A DNA stretch of 64,000 nt, taken from positions 1 to 64,000 of the forward strand of contig LNDO01000073.1 in assembly GCA_001465025.1 (NCBI GenBank), written 5' to 3'. The stretch is from Pseudomonas sp. Ga0074129. GTDB lineage: Bacteria > Pseudomonadota > Gammaproteobacteria > Pseudomonadales > Pseudomonadaceae. Below, in pieces: positions 9,525-19,269 of the stretch (the first letter of the stretch is position 1; each line of letters begins with the position of its first letter). The position numbers were made by a program, and so were the translations under genes. The notes beneath the pieces are model-generated. The model was not told where the DNA came from and ran no database searches. It worked only from the letters and a program-made list of their open reading frames with translations.

Positions 9525-10379
9525 ATGACCGCACAACTGATCGATGGCAAAGCAATTGCCGCCAGCCTGCGCCAGCAGATCGCCCAACGTGTCACCGAAC
9601 GACGCCAGCAAGGGCAGCGCGCACCCGGACTGGCCGTAATCCTCGTCGGTAGCGATCCAGCGTCTCAGGTCTACGTTTCACACAAGCGTAAGGATTGCGA
9701 AGAAGTTGGCTTCCTGTCGCAAGCCTATGACTTGCCTGCAAACACCGAGCAGGCTGAACTCATGGCCCTTATCGACCGCCTGAACGAAGACCCCGCTATT
9801 GATGGCATTCTGGTTCAACTGCCGCTCCCCGCTCACCTGGATGCATCCTTGCTACTTGAACGCATTCGCCCTGATAAGGACGTTGACGGCTTTCATCCTT
9901 ACAACATCGGCCGCCTGGCGCAGCGCATGCCACTGCTGCGCCCCTGCACTCCCAAAGGCATCATGACGCTCCTGCAAAGCACTGGCGCCGATCTTTATGG
10001 CATGCATGCTGTGGTGGTTGGCGCCTCTAATATCGTTGGTCGCCCAATGGCTATGGAACTGCTACTGGCTGGCTGCACGGTCACGGTCACCCACCGCTTC
10101 ACCAAAGACCTGCCCATGCATGTCGGCCAAGCGGATATTGTTGTGGTGGCCGCCGGCAAAACAGGACTGGTCAAAGGCGAATGGATCAAAGAAGGGGCGA
10201 TCGTCATTGATGTCGGGATTAACCGCCAAGATGACGGCAAGCTGATCGGTGATGTGGTGTACGAGACCGCCCTGCCCCGTGCTGGCTGGATCACACCCGT
10301 ACCGGGCGGCGTAGGCCCGATGACTCGTGCATGCCTGCTGGAAAACACCCTGCACGCAGCTGAGCACCTACACGACTAA
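9525..10379 (+). CDS. folD: Bifunctional methylene-THF dehydrogenase / methenyl-THF cyclohydrolase
   Basis: This 284-aa cytosolic enzyme of one-carbon folate metabolism makes 10-formyl-THF and NADPH in two steps. Family signatures are visible: the substrate-site segment [14 protein letters not shown] with the catalytic Lys, the QLPLP motif, and the NADP-binding stretch [13 protein letters not shown] with the PGGVGPMT signature near the end. The ATG at 9525 gives the usual N-terminus [12 protein letters not shown], although no strong Shine-Dalgarno sequence precedes it. It is divergent from the tRNA array and convergent with cysS. Confidence 0.97.
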   Translation: MTAQLIDGKAIAASLRQQIAQRVTERRQQGQRAPGLAVILVGSDPASQVYVSHKRKDCEEVGFLSQAYDLPANTEQAELMALIDRLNEDPAIDGILVQLPLPAHLDASLLLERIRPDKDVDGFHPYNIGRLAQRMPLLRPCTPKGIMTLLQSTGADLYGMHAVVVGASNIVGRPMAMELLLAGCTVTVTHRFTKDLPMHVGQADIVVVAAGKTGLVKGEWIKEGAIVIDVGINRQDDGKLIGDVVYETALPRAGWITPVPGGVGPMTRACLLENTLHAAEHLHD

Positions 10380-10410
10380 GCAAGCGCAGCGATCGTTAAG
10401 CCTACAAATA

Positions 10411-10444
10411 AAAATGCCCGCCTCTCTCGAAGCGGGCATTTTTT
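10411..10444. terminator. Bidirectional terminator between folD and cysS
   Basis: AAAATGCCCGC (10411-10421) pairs with GCGGGCATTTT (10432-10442) and is flanked by T-runs on both strands, serving folD on the plus strand and cysS on the minus strand. Confidence 0.88.
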
Positions 10445-10504
10445 ATTGGTTTATGCCGCTACCAGCTTAAACAGACGACCGAACCACGCGCCCATTAAGA
10501 GCAG

Positions 10505-11887
10505 TTAGTCCGCCAAACGCCAGGACGTTCCACCTTTACCGTCTTCCAGCACCACGCCCATAGCGGTGAGCTGATCGCGGATAAGGTCGGACTCGCCCCA
10601 GTTCTTCTCCGCGCGTGCCTGCAGGCGTGCGGCGATAAGCGCCTCCACTTGCGCAGCATCGACCTTGCCAGCCGCACCTGCCTGCAGAAAAGCCTCAGGC
10701 TCAAGCTGCAACACACCCAGCACCTTAGCCAGTTCCTTCAAGCGCGCAGCCAAGCCGGCAGCAGCCTGCAGATCGCTGTCACGCAAGCGATTGATATCGC
10801 GGGCCAGTTCGAACAAAACAGCACACGCTTCCGGCGAGTTGAAATCATCATCCATGGCCGCGGCAAAACGCTCGACAAAATCTTCGCCACCAGCCGGTGC
10901 AACAGCGGGCAGCCCCTTGAGCGCGTTGTAGAAACGCTCCAGAGCGCCCTTGGCTTCGCGCAGGCTGTCTTCGGAGTAGTTGATCGGGCTGCGGTAGTGG
11001 CTGGACACCAGCAGGTAACGCACCACCTCTGGGTGATACTTCTCCAGCACCTCACGAATGGTGAAGAAGTTGCCCAAGGACTTGGACATTTTCTCGCCGT
11101 CCACACGCACCGCGCCGGCATGCATCCAGGCATTGGCGTAAAGCTTGCCGGTGGCCGCCTCGCTCTGTGCGATCTCGTTTTCGTGGTGCGGGAACACAAG
11201 ATCCGGGCCGCCGCCATGAATATCGAAGGTCTCGCCCAGGCAGCAGGTCGACATCACCGAGCACTCAATATGCCAGCCGGGACGGCCCGCCCCCCACGGC
11301 GACTCCCAACTCGGCTCGCCCGGCTTGACGCCCTTCCACAAGACGAAGTCCAGCGGATCTTCCTTGATTTCATCAACCTCAATGCGCGCACCGATCTTCA
11401 ACTCGTCGATCTTGCGGCGCGACAGCTTGCCGTAGGTCTCAAATTTGGTGACGCGGTAATACACGTCGCCATTACCCGGCGCATAGGCAAAACCCTTGTC
11501 GATCAAGGTTTGAATCATCTGGTGCATGCCAGCGATATGATCAGTGGCGCGCGGCTCCTGATCGGGCCGCAGGACATTCAGGCGCGCTTCGTCTTCGTGC
11601 ATGGCCGCAATCATGCGCTCGACCAATGCTTCGAACGGCTCGCCGTTGTCGTTGGCACGCTTGATGATCTTGTCGTCGATATCCGTGATGTTGCGCACAT
11701 AGGTCACTTCATAGCCGCGATGACGCAGCCAGCGAGTCACCACATCGAACGCCACCATCACCCGCGCATGACCGATGTGACAGAAGTCATAAACCGTCAT
11801 GCCGCACACATACATGCGCACCTGGTTACCCACCAGCGGTTTAAAAACATCTTTGCTTTTGGTCAGCGTGTTATAGATCGAGAGCAT
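10505..11887 (-). CDS. cysS: Cysteinyl-tRNA synthetase
   Basis: This 460-aa class I synthetase charges tRNA-Cys. HIGH is present in [10 protein letters not shown], the zinc-ligand Cys is in YVCGMTVYD, and the KMSKS loop is in [15 protein letters not shown]-type anticodon-binding region follows. It starts [17 protein letters not shown] as in the family. It is 63 nt downstream of glnS with no terminator between, so the two synthetases are probably cotranscribed. Confidence 0.97.
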   Translation of the reverse strand: MLSIYNTLTKSKDVFKPLVGNQVRMYVCGMTVYDFCHIGHARVMVAFDVVTRWLRHRGYEVTYVRNITDIDDKIIKRANDNGEPFEALVERMIAAMHEDEARLNVLRPDQEPRATDHIAGMHQMIQTLIDKGFAYAPGNGDVYYRVTKFETYGKLSRRKIDELKIGARIEVDEIKEDPLDFVLWKGVKPGEPSWESPWGAGRPGWHIECSVMSTCCLGETFDIHGGGPDLVFPHHENEIAQSEAATGKLYANAWMHAGAVRVDGEKMSKSLGNFFTIREVLEKYHPEVVRYLLVSSHYRSPINYSEDSLREAKGALERFYNALKGLPAVAPAGGEDFVERFAAAMDDDFNSPEACAVLFELARDINRLRDSDLQAAAGLAARLKELAKVLGVLQLEPEAFLQAGAAGKVDAAQVEALIAARLQARAEKNWGESDLIRDQLTAMGVVLEDGKGGTSWRLAD

Positions 11888-11950
11888 TGCAGTTCCTTGA
11901 AAAACAACGGGCCAGCGTACCGACCCGGTTCTAATCAGAGCATCTGAGCC

Positions 11951-13615
11951 TTAGGCCCAGGAGTCGCGCAGGGTGACAGTCCGGTTAAAGACGAGCGAAC
12001 CCGGCTTGCTGTCCTTGATATCGGCGCAGAAGTAGCCTTCGCGCTCGAACTGGAAACGTTCTTCAGGCAGCGCTTCGGCCAGCGATGGCTCAGCGCGACA
12101 GCCCTTGAGCACCACCAGCGATTCAGGGTTGATGTTATCGAGGAAGCTGCCGCCGTCTTCGTCCTTCTCCGGGTTGGCGGAGCGGAACAGGCGGTCGTAC
12201 AAGCGCACTTCGCACTCGACGCTTTCAGCCGCTGGCACCCAGTGAATCACACCTTTGACTTTGCGGCCTTCAGGGTTTTTGCCCAGGGTGTTCTCGTCGT
12301 AAGTGCAGCGCAGCTCGACGATATTGCCAGCAGCGTCCTTGATCGCTTCATCGGCGCGAATCACGTAACTGCCGCGCAGGCGCGCTTCGCCACCGGGGAT
12401 TAGACGCTTGAAGCCGGCCGGCGGAACCTCTTCGAAGTCGCTGGCATCGATGTAGATCTCGCGGCTAAACGGCAACACCCGCACGCCCATGTCCTGTTTC
12501 GGGTGGCGTGCCAACTCCAGGTTTTCGACCTGACCTTGCGGGTAATTGGTGATCACCACTTTCAGCGGTTTGAGCACGCACATAGCGCGGGCAGCGTTGG
12601 CGTCTAGGTCTTCGCGGATGGCAAACTCAAGCATGCCAATATCCACCACACCACCGGCGCGGTTGACGCCGATCATGTCGCAGAAGGTGCGGATCGAGGC
12701 CGGGGTATAACCACGACGACGAAAGCCCGACAGAGTCGACATGCGCGGGTCGTCCCAACCATTAACGTGCTTCTCGTCAACCAACTGCTTGAGCTTGCGC
12801 TTGCTGGTGATGGTGTAGTTCAGGTTAAGGCGGGCGAATTCGTACTGACGCGGCTGCGCCGGCACTGGCAATTGCGCCAAGAACCACTCGTACAGCGGAC
12901 GGTGATCTTCGAACTCCAAGGTGCAGATCGAGTGGGTGATGCCTTCGATGGCATCGGACTGACCGTGGGTGAAGTCATAGCTCGGATAAATGCACCACTT
13001 GTCACCGGTCTGGTGGTGATGGGCATGGCGAATGCGGTACAGAATCGGGTCGCGCAGGTTGATGTTCGGCGAGGCCATGTCAATCTTCGCGCGCAGCGAA
13101 CGCACGCCATCAGCGAATTCGCCGGCTTTCATGCGGGCGAACAAATCAAGGTTTTCCTCGACGCTGCGCTCACGGAACGGGCTGTTCTTGCCTGGCTCAG
13201 TGAGGTTGCCGCGATAGGCGCGCATTTCTTCGGCGTTAAGGTCGCAAACAAAGGCCTTGCCCGCCTTGATCAGCTCAACAGCCCAGCTATACAACTGATC
13301 AAAGTAGTTGGAGGCATAGCGCTCCTCGCCGGCCCACTGAAAGCCCAGCCACTGCACATCGCTCTTGATTGCGTCGATGTATTCCTGGTCTTCCTTAGCC
13401 GGGTTGGTGTCGTCGAAACGCAGGTTGCACTCACCACCAAACTCTTTAGCCAGGCCGAAATTCAGACAGATCGACTTGGCATGACCGATGTGCAGGTAGC
13501 CATTGGGCTCCGGCGGAAAACGGGTGATGATTTTTGTGTGCTTGCCTGCATCCAGATCGGCCTGGACGATGGAACGAAGAAAGTTAGCGGCGGCGACAGT
13601 TTCTGGCTTGCTCAT
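11951..13615 (-). CDS. glnS: Glutaminyl-tRNA synthetase
   Basis: This 554-aa class I synthetase charges tRNA-Gln. The HIGH-type motif is in [11 protein letters not shown], preceded by FPPEP; the KMSKS-type motif is the variant TSKRKLKQ. The C-terminal half is the two-barrel anticodon-binding region. The start at 13615 ([13 protein letters not shown]) is preceded by AAGGA; 15 further in-frame codons upstream lack a site. Presence of GlnRS means this lineage charges tRNA-Gln directly. Confidence 0.97.
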   Translation of the reverse strand: MSKPETVAAANFLRSIVQADLDAGKHTKIITRFPPEPNGYLHIGHAKSICLNFGLAKEFGGECNLRFDDTNPAKEDQEYIDAIKSDVQWLGFQWAGEERYASNYFDQLYSWAVELIKAGKAFVCDLNAEEMRAYRGNLTEPGKNSPFRERSVEENLDLFARMKAGEFADGVRSLRAKIDMASPNINLRDPILYRIRHAHHHQTGDKWCIYPSYDFTHGQSDAIEGITHSICTLEFEDHRPLYEWFLAQLPVPAQPRQYEFARLNLNYTITSKRKLKQLVDEKHVNGWDDPRMSTLSGFRRRGYTPASIRTFCDMIGVNRAGGVVDIGMLEFAIREDLDANAARAMCVLKPLKVVITNYPQGQVENLELARHPKQDMGVRVLPFSREIYIDASDFEEVPPAGFKRLIPGGEARLRGSYVIRADEAIKDAAGNIVELRCTYDENTLGKNPEGRKVKGVIHWVPAAESVECEVRLYDRLFRSANPEKDEDGGSFLDNINPESLVVLKGCRAEPSLAEALPEERFQFEREGYFCADIKDSKPGSLVFNRTVTLRDSWA

Positions 13616-13921
13616 GGGGTCCTTGGCGAGTGCGGGGCGCAATTCAAAGCCTGCATACAACCTTGCGATCTAAGGGCAAAACGGTCATGAAAACAGCCAT
13701 GGATACTGGATTTACTCAGGAAAATGAGCATTCCGAGGTGGTTTTCAACGCCATTAAGCCAACGCAAAGCAGGATGTAGTCAGGCTCTCAGGGTAGGCCG
13801 GCTTATACAAAGCGCTTATCATAGCCGAAGCTGTCAACCCCCTGACAGGCCCAAGAGCCGCTTCAAAGCCCTTTGCTGGAACTCGGCGGCTCACGGATTT
13901 ATCGACAGAGCGATTACCTCC

Positions 13922-14416
13922 ATGATCAAGCTGCATACCAACCACGGCGTTATCACCCTCAACCTGTTCGAAGACAAAGCCCCGGAAACCGTGGCCAACT
14001 TTAAGCAGTACGTAAAAGACGGTCATTACGACAACACCGTTTTCCACCGCGTGATCAGCAACTTTATGATCCAAGGTGGCGGTTTCGAACCCGGCATGAC
14101 GCAGAAAACCACCCGCGCACCGATCAAGAACGAAGCCAACAACGGCGTAGCCAATAAAATCGGCACTGTGGCCATGGCCCGCACCATGGAGCCGCATTCG
14201 GCCTCCGCGCAGTTCTTTATCAACGTGGGCGACAACAGCTTCCTCAACCACAGCGCGCCGACCGTCCAAGGCTGGGGCTATGCGGTATTCGGTGAAGTGG
14301 TTGAAGGCATGGACGTGGTCAACGCCATCAAGGCCGTTGCGACCACCAGCAAATCCGGCCACCAGGATGTACCGGTTGAAGACGTAATCATCGAGCGCGC
14401 CGAGATCGTTGAGTGA
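13922..14416 (+). CDS. ppiB: Cytosolic cyclophilin PpiB
   Basis: This 164-aa cyclophilin-type prolyl isomerase starts [24 protein letters not shown]. The catalytic Arg is in [13 protein letters not shown] and the substrate loop [16 protein letters not shown] is intact. There is no signal peptide, so it is the cytoplasmic form. The open frame extends 66 codons upstream, but that part is not cyclophilin-like. Its last four bases overlap the GTG start of lpxH, so the two genes are translationally coupled. Confidence 0.95.
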   Translation: MIKLHTNHGVITLNLFEDKAPETVANFKQYVKDGHYDNTVFHRVISNFMIQGGGFEPGMTQKTTRAPIKNEANNGVANKIGTVAMARTMEPHSASAQFFINVGDNSFLNHSAPTVQGWGYAVFGEVVEGMDVVNAIKAVATTSKSGHQDVPVEDVIIERAEIVE

Positions 14417-15138
14417 TCTTACTGATCTCCGACCTACATCTTGAACAGGAGCGCCCGGACATCAGCCGGGCGTTTCTGCATTTCCTCGAAACACGCGCGG
14501 TTCAGGCCCAAGCGCTGTATATCTTGGGTGATTTCTTTGAAGTGTGGATCGGCGACGACGCTATCACCCCCTTTCAACGCTCGATTGCCCAAGCGCTGCG
14601 TCAACTCAGCGAACGCGGCACGCGCATCTACCTGATGCATGGCAATCGTGACTTTCTGATTGGCAAAGCCTTCTGCCGCGAAGCGGGCTGCACCTTGCTG
14701 TCCGACCCAAGCGTGATCGAACTGAATGGCAAACGCGTGCTGCTGATGCACGGCGACAGTTTGTGCACGCAAGATGTGGGTTACATGAAACTTCGTCGCT
14801 GGCTACGCAATCCGCTATCGCTGTTTATCCTGCGCAACTTGCCGCTCAGCACCCGGCAAAAACTGGCACGCAAACTGCGCAATGAAAGCCGCACACAAAC
14901 GCGGATGAAAGCCAGCGAGATCGTTGATGTTACGCCGGATGAAGTGCCACGCATCATGGCCGAACATGGCGTGCTCACGCTGATACACGGCCACACCCAT
15001 CGACCAGCGACCCATCAATTACTAGTCAACGGCCATGCGGCGCAACGTATTGTGCTCGGCGACTGGGACAAGCAAGGCTGGGCACTGCAAGTTGATGCTG
15101 ACGGGCTGCTGCAAAAACCTTTTGCGCTCACGTCATAA
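14413..15138 (+). CDS. lpxH: UDP-2,3-diacylglucosamine pyrophosphohydrolase
   Basis: This 241-aa calcineurin-like metallophosphoesterase hydrolyses UDP-2,3-diacylglucosamine to lipid X in lipid A synthesis at the inner membrane. Metal motifs are visible: [35 protein letters not shown] and HGHTHRP. Translation starts at a GTG that overlaps the ppiB stop by four bases. The ppiB-lpxH pair is conserved in Pseudomonas and in E. coli. Confidence 0.96.
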   Translation: MILLISDLHLEQERPDISRAFLHFLETRAVQAQALYILGDFFEVWIGDDAITPFQRSIAQALRQLSERGTRIYLMHGNRDFLIGKAFCREAGCTLLSDPSVIELNGKRVLLMHGDSLCTQDVGYMKLRRWLRNPLSLFILRNLPLSTRQKLARKLRNESRTQTRMKASEIVDVTPDEVPRIMAEHGVLTLIHGHTHRPATHQLLVNGHAAQRIVLGDWDKQGWALQVDADGLLQKPFALTS

Positions 15139-15237
15139 ATTTTGACGCGGCGCGCACAATCCTGCTCGTAGCGTCTTGACGCTCTGCGCATCTCTGATCA
15201 GCATCTGCGCCCTCGAAAACACCATCAGGGAACGATC

Positions 15238-16569
15238 ATGCTGATCAACAAGGAACAGATCTTCAAATACGCGCTTGCCCCAGCCGCTGTTATTGCGCTG
15301 AGCTTCGTCACCTTTAACAGCGTGTTCTTCTACAACGAAGCTGGTTTTGCCACGCACGTGCGCACCATCTTTGGCGAGGAAAAAGTAGTTGATGATGTCG
15401 GCTATGCCACCAAATGGTTTGGCCGCGCTACAGCCTGGAAAAAAGCCCTGAGTGTGCAATCCGTCCTGACTGAAGCACTGGCCATCAATGACAACAGTGA
15501 TAACGATTCGCTGGGTGCCACCATCGAAGCGTTCCCTATTGTGTTTCTTGGCAACGTCGACGCCAAAGTTGAATCCTCAGCGCGCTTTCGCCTGCCCACT
15601 GGCGACCAATTTCTGATCATCGCGCAGGAATATCGCAACCCGGAAAACTTCATCACCACAGCCCTGGTGCCAGCCATCAAGGAAACCTTGCAGGCCACCG
15701 CCTCATTGATGAGTGCCGATGATTTCTATGCCGGTGCGCGCAGCGAATTTGCCGCCGAGTTCGAGAACCAACTCAACGACGGCCTGTACCTGATCAAGCG
15801 CAAGGAAGTACGCGGCCCGCGCGGTCATCAGCCGACTCAGACGGCCATCCTGCAAGCCGGCACTGAACAAGGTGCTTTTGGCGACAACAACGCCAGCCAG
15901 TTTGTCACCGAAAAGGTGATGGACAGCAAAGGCCTGCCGGTGCGTAAACAGCAACAGTTTCGCAAGTACGGCGTTGAAGTGGTTGAGGCACGCATCACCA
16001 ACGTTGACCCCAACCCTCAATACAAACAGCGCATGGTCAAGGTGCAACAAGCGCTGGCCGAACTCGCTGTTGCGCGGCAAAACCGCCTGAAAGAAGAGGA
16101 AGAAAAACTACTGGTCACTGCACGCGGCGAGAAAGAGGTAGAAGCCCGTCGCCAGGAAACTTTGCGCGATCAGATCGAACGCACCACCCAGGCCGAAACC
16201 GAGAAGCAACTGGCGATCATCAATGCGGAACGAGAAAAAGGCCGGGCCGAGATCGAAAAACAGACCGCCGAACTGCTGCGTGATAAAGCCGCCATCACCG
16301 CTGACGCGACGAAGATCACCGCCGATGCAGAGGCCCACGCCCGTGAAGCGGTCATCAAAGCCGACGGTGCGTTGCAACCGAAACTCGATGCCCTGATCGC
16401 CATTAATAAGGTCTGGGCCGAAGCCGCTGCCCAAGCGCCGGTCCCGAGCGTCATGATGGGCGCAAGCGGCGATGGCACGAGCCGCCAGGACGAAATTAGC
16501 CAGCTGATGGGGGTACTGGCCACCAAGGCTGCGCGCGACCTTTCCCTGGATTTGAAAGTGCAGCAGTAA
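15238..16569 (+). CDS. SPFH/band-7 domain membrane protein
   Basis: This 443-aa protein has one N-terminal membrane helix (about residues 10-28), an SPFH/stomatin-like core, and a long charged coiled-coil rich in Glu, Lys, Arg and Gln (roughly 265-400). Such proteins build oligomeric scaffolds in the membrane. The core is divergent from HflK/C and from flotillins, so I give no symbol. GGGAACGATC precedes the ATG. It stands alone between lpxH and the convergent miaE. I recall an unnamed gene at this place in P. aeruginosa. Confidence 0.8.
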   Translation: MLINKEQIFKYALAPAAVIALSFVTFNSVFFYNEAGFATHVRTIFGEEKVVDDVGYATKWFGRATAWKKALSVQSVLTEALAINDNSDNDSLGATIEAFPIVFLGNVDAKVESSARFRLPTGDQFLIIAQEYRNPENFITTALVPAIKETLQATASLMSADDFYAGARSEFAAEFENQLNDGLYLIKRKEVRGPRGHQPTQTAILQAGTEQGAFGDNNASQFVTEKVMDSKGLPVRKQQQFRKYGVEVVEARITNVDPNPQYKQRMVKVQQALAELAVARQNRLKEEEEKLLVTARGEKEVEARRQETLRDQIERTTQAETEKQLAIINAEREKGRAEIEKQTAELLRDKAAITADATKITADAEAHAREAVIKADGALQPKLDALIAINKVWAEAAAQAPVPSVMMGASGDGTSRQDEISQLMGVLATKAARDLSLDLKVQQ

Positions 16570-16587
16570 CCAGCATCGCGGCCCTAC

Positions 16588-16620
16588 AAAAAAGCGCCCG
16601 ACTGGGCGCTTTTTGCTTTT
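16588..16620. terminator. Bidirectional terminator between the SPFH gene and miaE
   Basis: AAAAAGCGCCC (16589-16599) pairs with GGGCGCTTTTT (16604-16614) with loop GACT and T-runs on both strands. It ends the plus-strand SPFH gene and overlaps the end of miaE. Confidence 0.88.
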
Positions 16621-17224
16621 AGAGCGGCGGCACACCGCTGTGGAAACGAAACTCCGTATCAGGCGATTCGATCAACGCCTGCTCCGCCGCCCTCACCCGC
16701 ACAATGGCCTGATCAACATCACGGGCATCACCGTATTGGTAGGCCAGCTTCAGATAATTCTGAAAGTGCCGTGCCTCGCTTTTCAACAGCCCGAAGTAGA
16801 ACTTGCCCAGTTCCTCATCAAGATGTGGCACCAGCGCTTCAAAACGCTCACAACTGCGTGCCTCAATGAACGCGCCCACCACTAAGGTGTCCACCAGTTT
16901 AAAAGGCTCATGGGTGCGCACCACCTTGCGCAGGCCAGAGGCATAACGCGCCGCCGATACAGGCCGCAGACCAATCTTGCGACGCTTCATGATGCGTAAC
17001 ACCTGCTCGTGGTGCACCAACTCTTCACGCGCCAGCCGTGACATGGCATTGAGCAGATCAACGTACGTACTGTATTTGGCCATTAGGCTCAGTGCGGTGC
17101 TGGCCGCTTTAAATTCGCAGTTCTTGTGATCAATCAGCATCGTCTGCTGATCCGCCAGGGCGGCGGTGATCCAAGCATCGGGCGTGCGACAACCGAGAAA
17201 ATCGTGAATATCCGGAAGGTTCAT
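16619..17224 (-). CDS. miaE: tRNA-(2-methylthio-N6-isopentenyl-A37) hydroxylase MiaE
   Basis: This 201-aa non-haem diiron enzyme uses O2 to hydroxylate ms2i6A37 in tRNA. The ferritin-like four-helix ligands are visible: Glu in CEFKAAS, EELVHHE, EARSCERF and SEARHFQNY. The start at 17224 gives MNLPDIHDFLGCRTPDAW; the longer frame upstream adds a Cys-rich segment without homology. No strong ribosome site is seen. It is monocistronic, divergent from the universal stress gene. Confidence 0.9.
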   Translation of the reverse strand: MNLPDIHDFLGCRTPDAWITAALADQQTMLIDHKNCEFKAASTALSLMAKYSTYVDLLNAMSRLAREELVHHEQVLRIMKRRKIGLRPVSAARYASGLRKVVRTHEPFKLVDTLVVGAFIEARSCERFEALVPHLDEELGKFYFGLLKSEARHFQNYLKLAYQYGDARDVDQAIVRVRAAEQALIESPDTEFRFHSGVPPL

Positions 17225-17388
17225 GGTTGTAGGCTCGCAAGCAAAAATACGCAGCCATTTAGAACACAACAGCGCGAAAAGTGATCAGGACAGGTTGACG
17301 GATACATAAATTCACAAAAATAGGCTGATTGAAGTGTCGCGTTAAACGGCCAAGCATTATACGAATGAGCGCACGATCGGCTACTCGA

Positions 17389-17402
17389 TTGACACCGATC
17401 AA
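17389..17402 (+). promoter_or_regulatory. Anr/FNR box upstream of the universal stress gene
   Basis: TTGACACCGATCAA matches TTGAT-N4-ATCAA at nine of ten fixed positions. TATAGT at 17426-17431 is a good -10, which puts the box centre close to -42 from the predicted start, the class II activator position used by FNR family proteins. Confidence 0.8.
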
Positions 17403-17467
17403 ACACCGCGCGACCGAACGCGATCTATAGTGACAACCATTACAAATCACGGCACATGGAGATGATC

Positions 17468-18331
17468 ATGCAAGCTATACGCAGCATTCTGGTGGTAATT
17501 GATCCTAAACACGCTGAAGACTTGGCCTTAAAGCGAGCCAAACTGATTGCCGGCGTTACCCAGTCGCACCTGCACCTGCTGGTATGTGACAAGAAAAGTG
17601 ATCACACCAGCTACCTGCGTGACCTGTCCGGCCTGTTGACCAGTGAAGGGTTTAGCATTTCCAGCCAACAAGCTTGGGAAGAAAGCGAGCACCAGACCAT
17701 CATCAACGTGCAGCAAGCCGAAGGCTGCGGCTTGGTCATCAAACAACACTTCCCGGACAACCCGCTGAAAAAGGCGATCCTGACGCCCAATGATTGGAAA
17801 CTGTTGCGCTACTGCCCAGCGCCTGTGCTGATGGTGAAAAGTGACAAGCCTTGGGCTGGCAGCGTGATTTTGGCTGCAGTTGACGTAGGCAATGGCGATA
17901 GTGAGCACCGCACGCTGCACACCAGCATTGTCAGCCACGGTTACGACATCGCCACGCTGGCTAAAGCCGAACTGCATGTCATTACTGCACACCCAGCGCC
18001 CATGCTGTCGGCCGCTGACCCAACGTTCCAACTCAAGGAAACCATCCAAGCGCGCTACCGCGAGCAGTGCAAAGCCTTCCAGGTCGAGTACGACATCAGC
18101 GATGCACACTTGCACATTGTTGAAGGCCCGGCGGACGCACTGATTCCGCACAAGGCGCGCGAATTGAAGGCGGGTGTAACTGTAATCGGCACCGTGGCCA
18201 GAACGGGCCTATCAGGCGCACTCATCGGCAACACGGCCGAGGTGATTCTGGACTCCGTCGAGGGCGACATTCTGGTGCTCAAGCCGGATGACATCATTGC
18301 TCACCTTGAAGACTTGGTGTCCCAACACTGA
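17468..18331 (+). CDS. Tandem universal stress protein (UspE-like)
   Basis: This 287-aa protein has two Usp domains: residues 1-135 (starting MQAIRSILVVIDP) and about 145-285, which keeps the nucleotide-loop pattern GTVARTGLSGALIGNTAE. The first domain has a degenerate loop, as in UspE. GGAGA at 17458-17462 sets the start at the third of three clustered ATGs. The Anr box upstream implies induction at low oxygen; in P. aeruginosa several Usp proteins are Anr-controlled and aid anaerobic survival. A strong terminator follows. Confidence 0.92.
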   Translation: MQAIRSILVVIDPKHAEDLALKRAKLIAGVTQSHLHLLVCDKKSDHTSYLRDLSGLLTSEGFSISSQQAWEESEHQTIINVQQAEGCGLVIKQHFPDNPLKKAILTPNDWKLLRYCPAPVLMVKSDKPWAGSVILAAVDVGNGDSEHRTLHTSIVSHGYDIATLAKAELHVITAHPAPMLSAADPTFQLKETIQARYREQCKAFQVEYDISDAHLHIVEGPADALIPHKARELKAGVTVIGTVARTGLSGALIGNTAEVILDSVEGDILVLKPDDIIAHLEDLVSQH

Positions 18332-18343
18332 TTCAAGCCAAAC

Positions 18344-18371
18344 AAAAAAGCCGCCCTCGGGCGGCTTTTTT
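18344..18371. terminator. Bidirectional terminator after the usp gene
   Basis: AAAAAAGCCGCCC and GGGCGGCTTTTTT form a long stem with T-runs on both sides, between the plus-strand usp gene and the minus-strand DUF1289 gene. Confidence 0.88.
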
Positions 18372-18385
18372 ACACGTGACGCGCA

Positions 18386-18862
18386 CTAGCTAGCATCACC
18401 AAGTCCATCGTGCAGAAAGCCGGGAGCAATGTAACGCTCGTAATGTGCCTCAGACAGCAAGAAAAACTCGCGGTCTATTGCATCACGCAAATCCGGCAAC
18501 GCCCACTCACGAAACTCTGGCAGCAGCGCCATGCCATAGGCATCCAACTGGCTGATAACTCGTGCACCTCGAGCAATCAGCTGATAGGCCCAACAATAAG
18601 GCGATTGCTGGGGCACATAGCGAATCTGGCGTTGCTCAAGCTGCATACGCAGGCGCTCAGCATCAAAGATTTCCACTTTGCCAGCCATCACCTGAACCAA
18701 TAGCACTTCAAGACGACGCCACACGGCGTACTTTTCATCCTCGCTGTAACCATTCCAATGAATCACTTCATGATGAAAGCGCTTGCACCCACGGCATACC
18801 AAGTCGCCGTAAACCGTCGAGCAAAGGCCAACACAAGGAGTTTTAATACGCTGATTGGACAT
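18386..18862 (-). CDS. DUF1289 family protein
   Basis: This 158-aa protein has an N-terminal Cys cluster CVGLCSTVYGDLVCRGC (residues 10-26) followed by KRFHHEVIHWN, the DUF1289 signature found in short proteins such as E. coli YdhL. The four cysteines suggest a metal or Fe-S site, which is inference. The C-terminal 90 residues, not part of the domain, are helical and unassigned. GGAG lies before the start at 18862. It sits between usp and acnB as I recall from P. aeruginosa. Confidence 0.85.
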   Translation of the reverse strand: MSNQRIKTPCVGLCSTVYGDLVCRGCKRFHHEVIHWNGYSEDEKYAVWRRLEVLLVQVMAGKVEIFDAERLRMQLEQRQIRYVPQQSPYCWAYQLIARGARVISQLDAYGMALLPEFREWALPDLRDAIDREFFLLSEAHYERYIAPGFLHDGLGDAS

Positions 18863-18950
18863 AGCAATGAGCAGAACTACTGGCAGAACGGGGTGGCATC
18901 TTAGCCCTTTGTCTAAGCGAGATCACCCCCAGATAAGCGGGGCCTTTGGC

Positions 18951-18979
18951 TTAACTTTATGAAAGCTTTCCAGTAGAAT
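18951..18979 (+). promoter_or_regulatory. Probable acnB promoter
   Basis: TTAACT (18951-18956) and TAGAAT (18974-18979) are 17 bp apart, with four and five matches to sigma70. The predicted start near 18986 gives a leader of about 280 nt before the acnB GTG. Confidence 0.6.
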
Positions 18980-19012
18980 CGACCGGCCTTTTAAAGGCAG
19001 CAATGTCCGTTG

Positions 19013-19151
19013 GAAGCTGTTTTCAAAGCGTCACGAGCACAGTCAATCCTGCAGGTACGATGTTGGTGCCGACCTTGAGCCACCCCTTCAAGCGTCTGCA
19101 CCAGCCCTCATCAAACCCGACCTGCCGGCGTAAAACTTTGAAAACAGCTTC
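19013..19151 (+). promoter_or_regulatory. acnB leader closed by a perfect 16-bp inverted repeat
   Basis: GAAGCTGTTTTCAAAG (19013-19028) is the exact reverse complement of 19136-19151, enclosing 107 nt inside the predicted acnB 5' leader. In RNA this would close a multi-branched domain. Together with the promoter it accounts for the 407-nt gap 18863-19269, in which I see no gene. Confidence 0.6.
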
Positions 19152-19269
19152 TGCAAGAAAACAGCGTAACCTCGGCTGAATGACTCATAACGTCATGAAG
19201 CGCCTGGTTCGTTATTTTCTGGATCGCGTCCCGGCCAACCCTTTGGGACCACTGATGAGGGTAATAACT

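Noticed and set aside
10649-11947. A 432-codon open frame on the plus strand across cysS
   Set aside because: Antisense to a complete cysteinyl-tRNA synthetase; no family resemblance.
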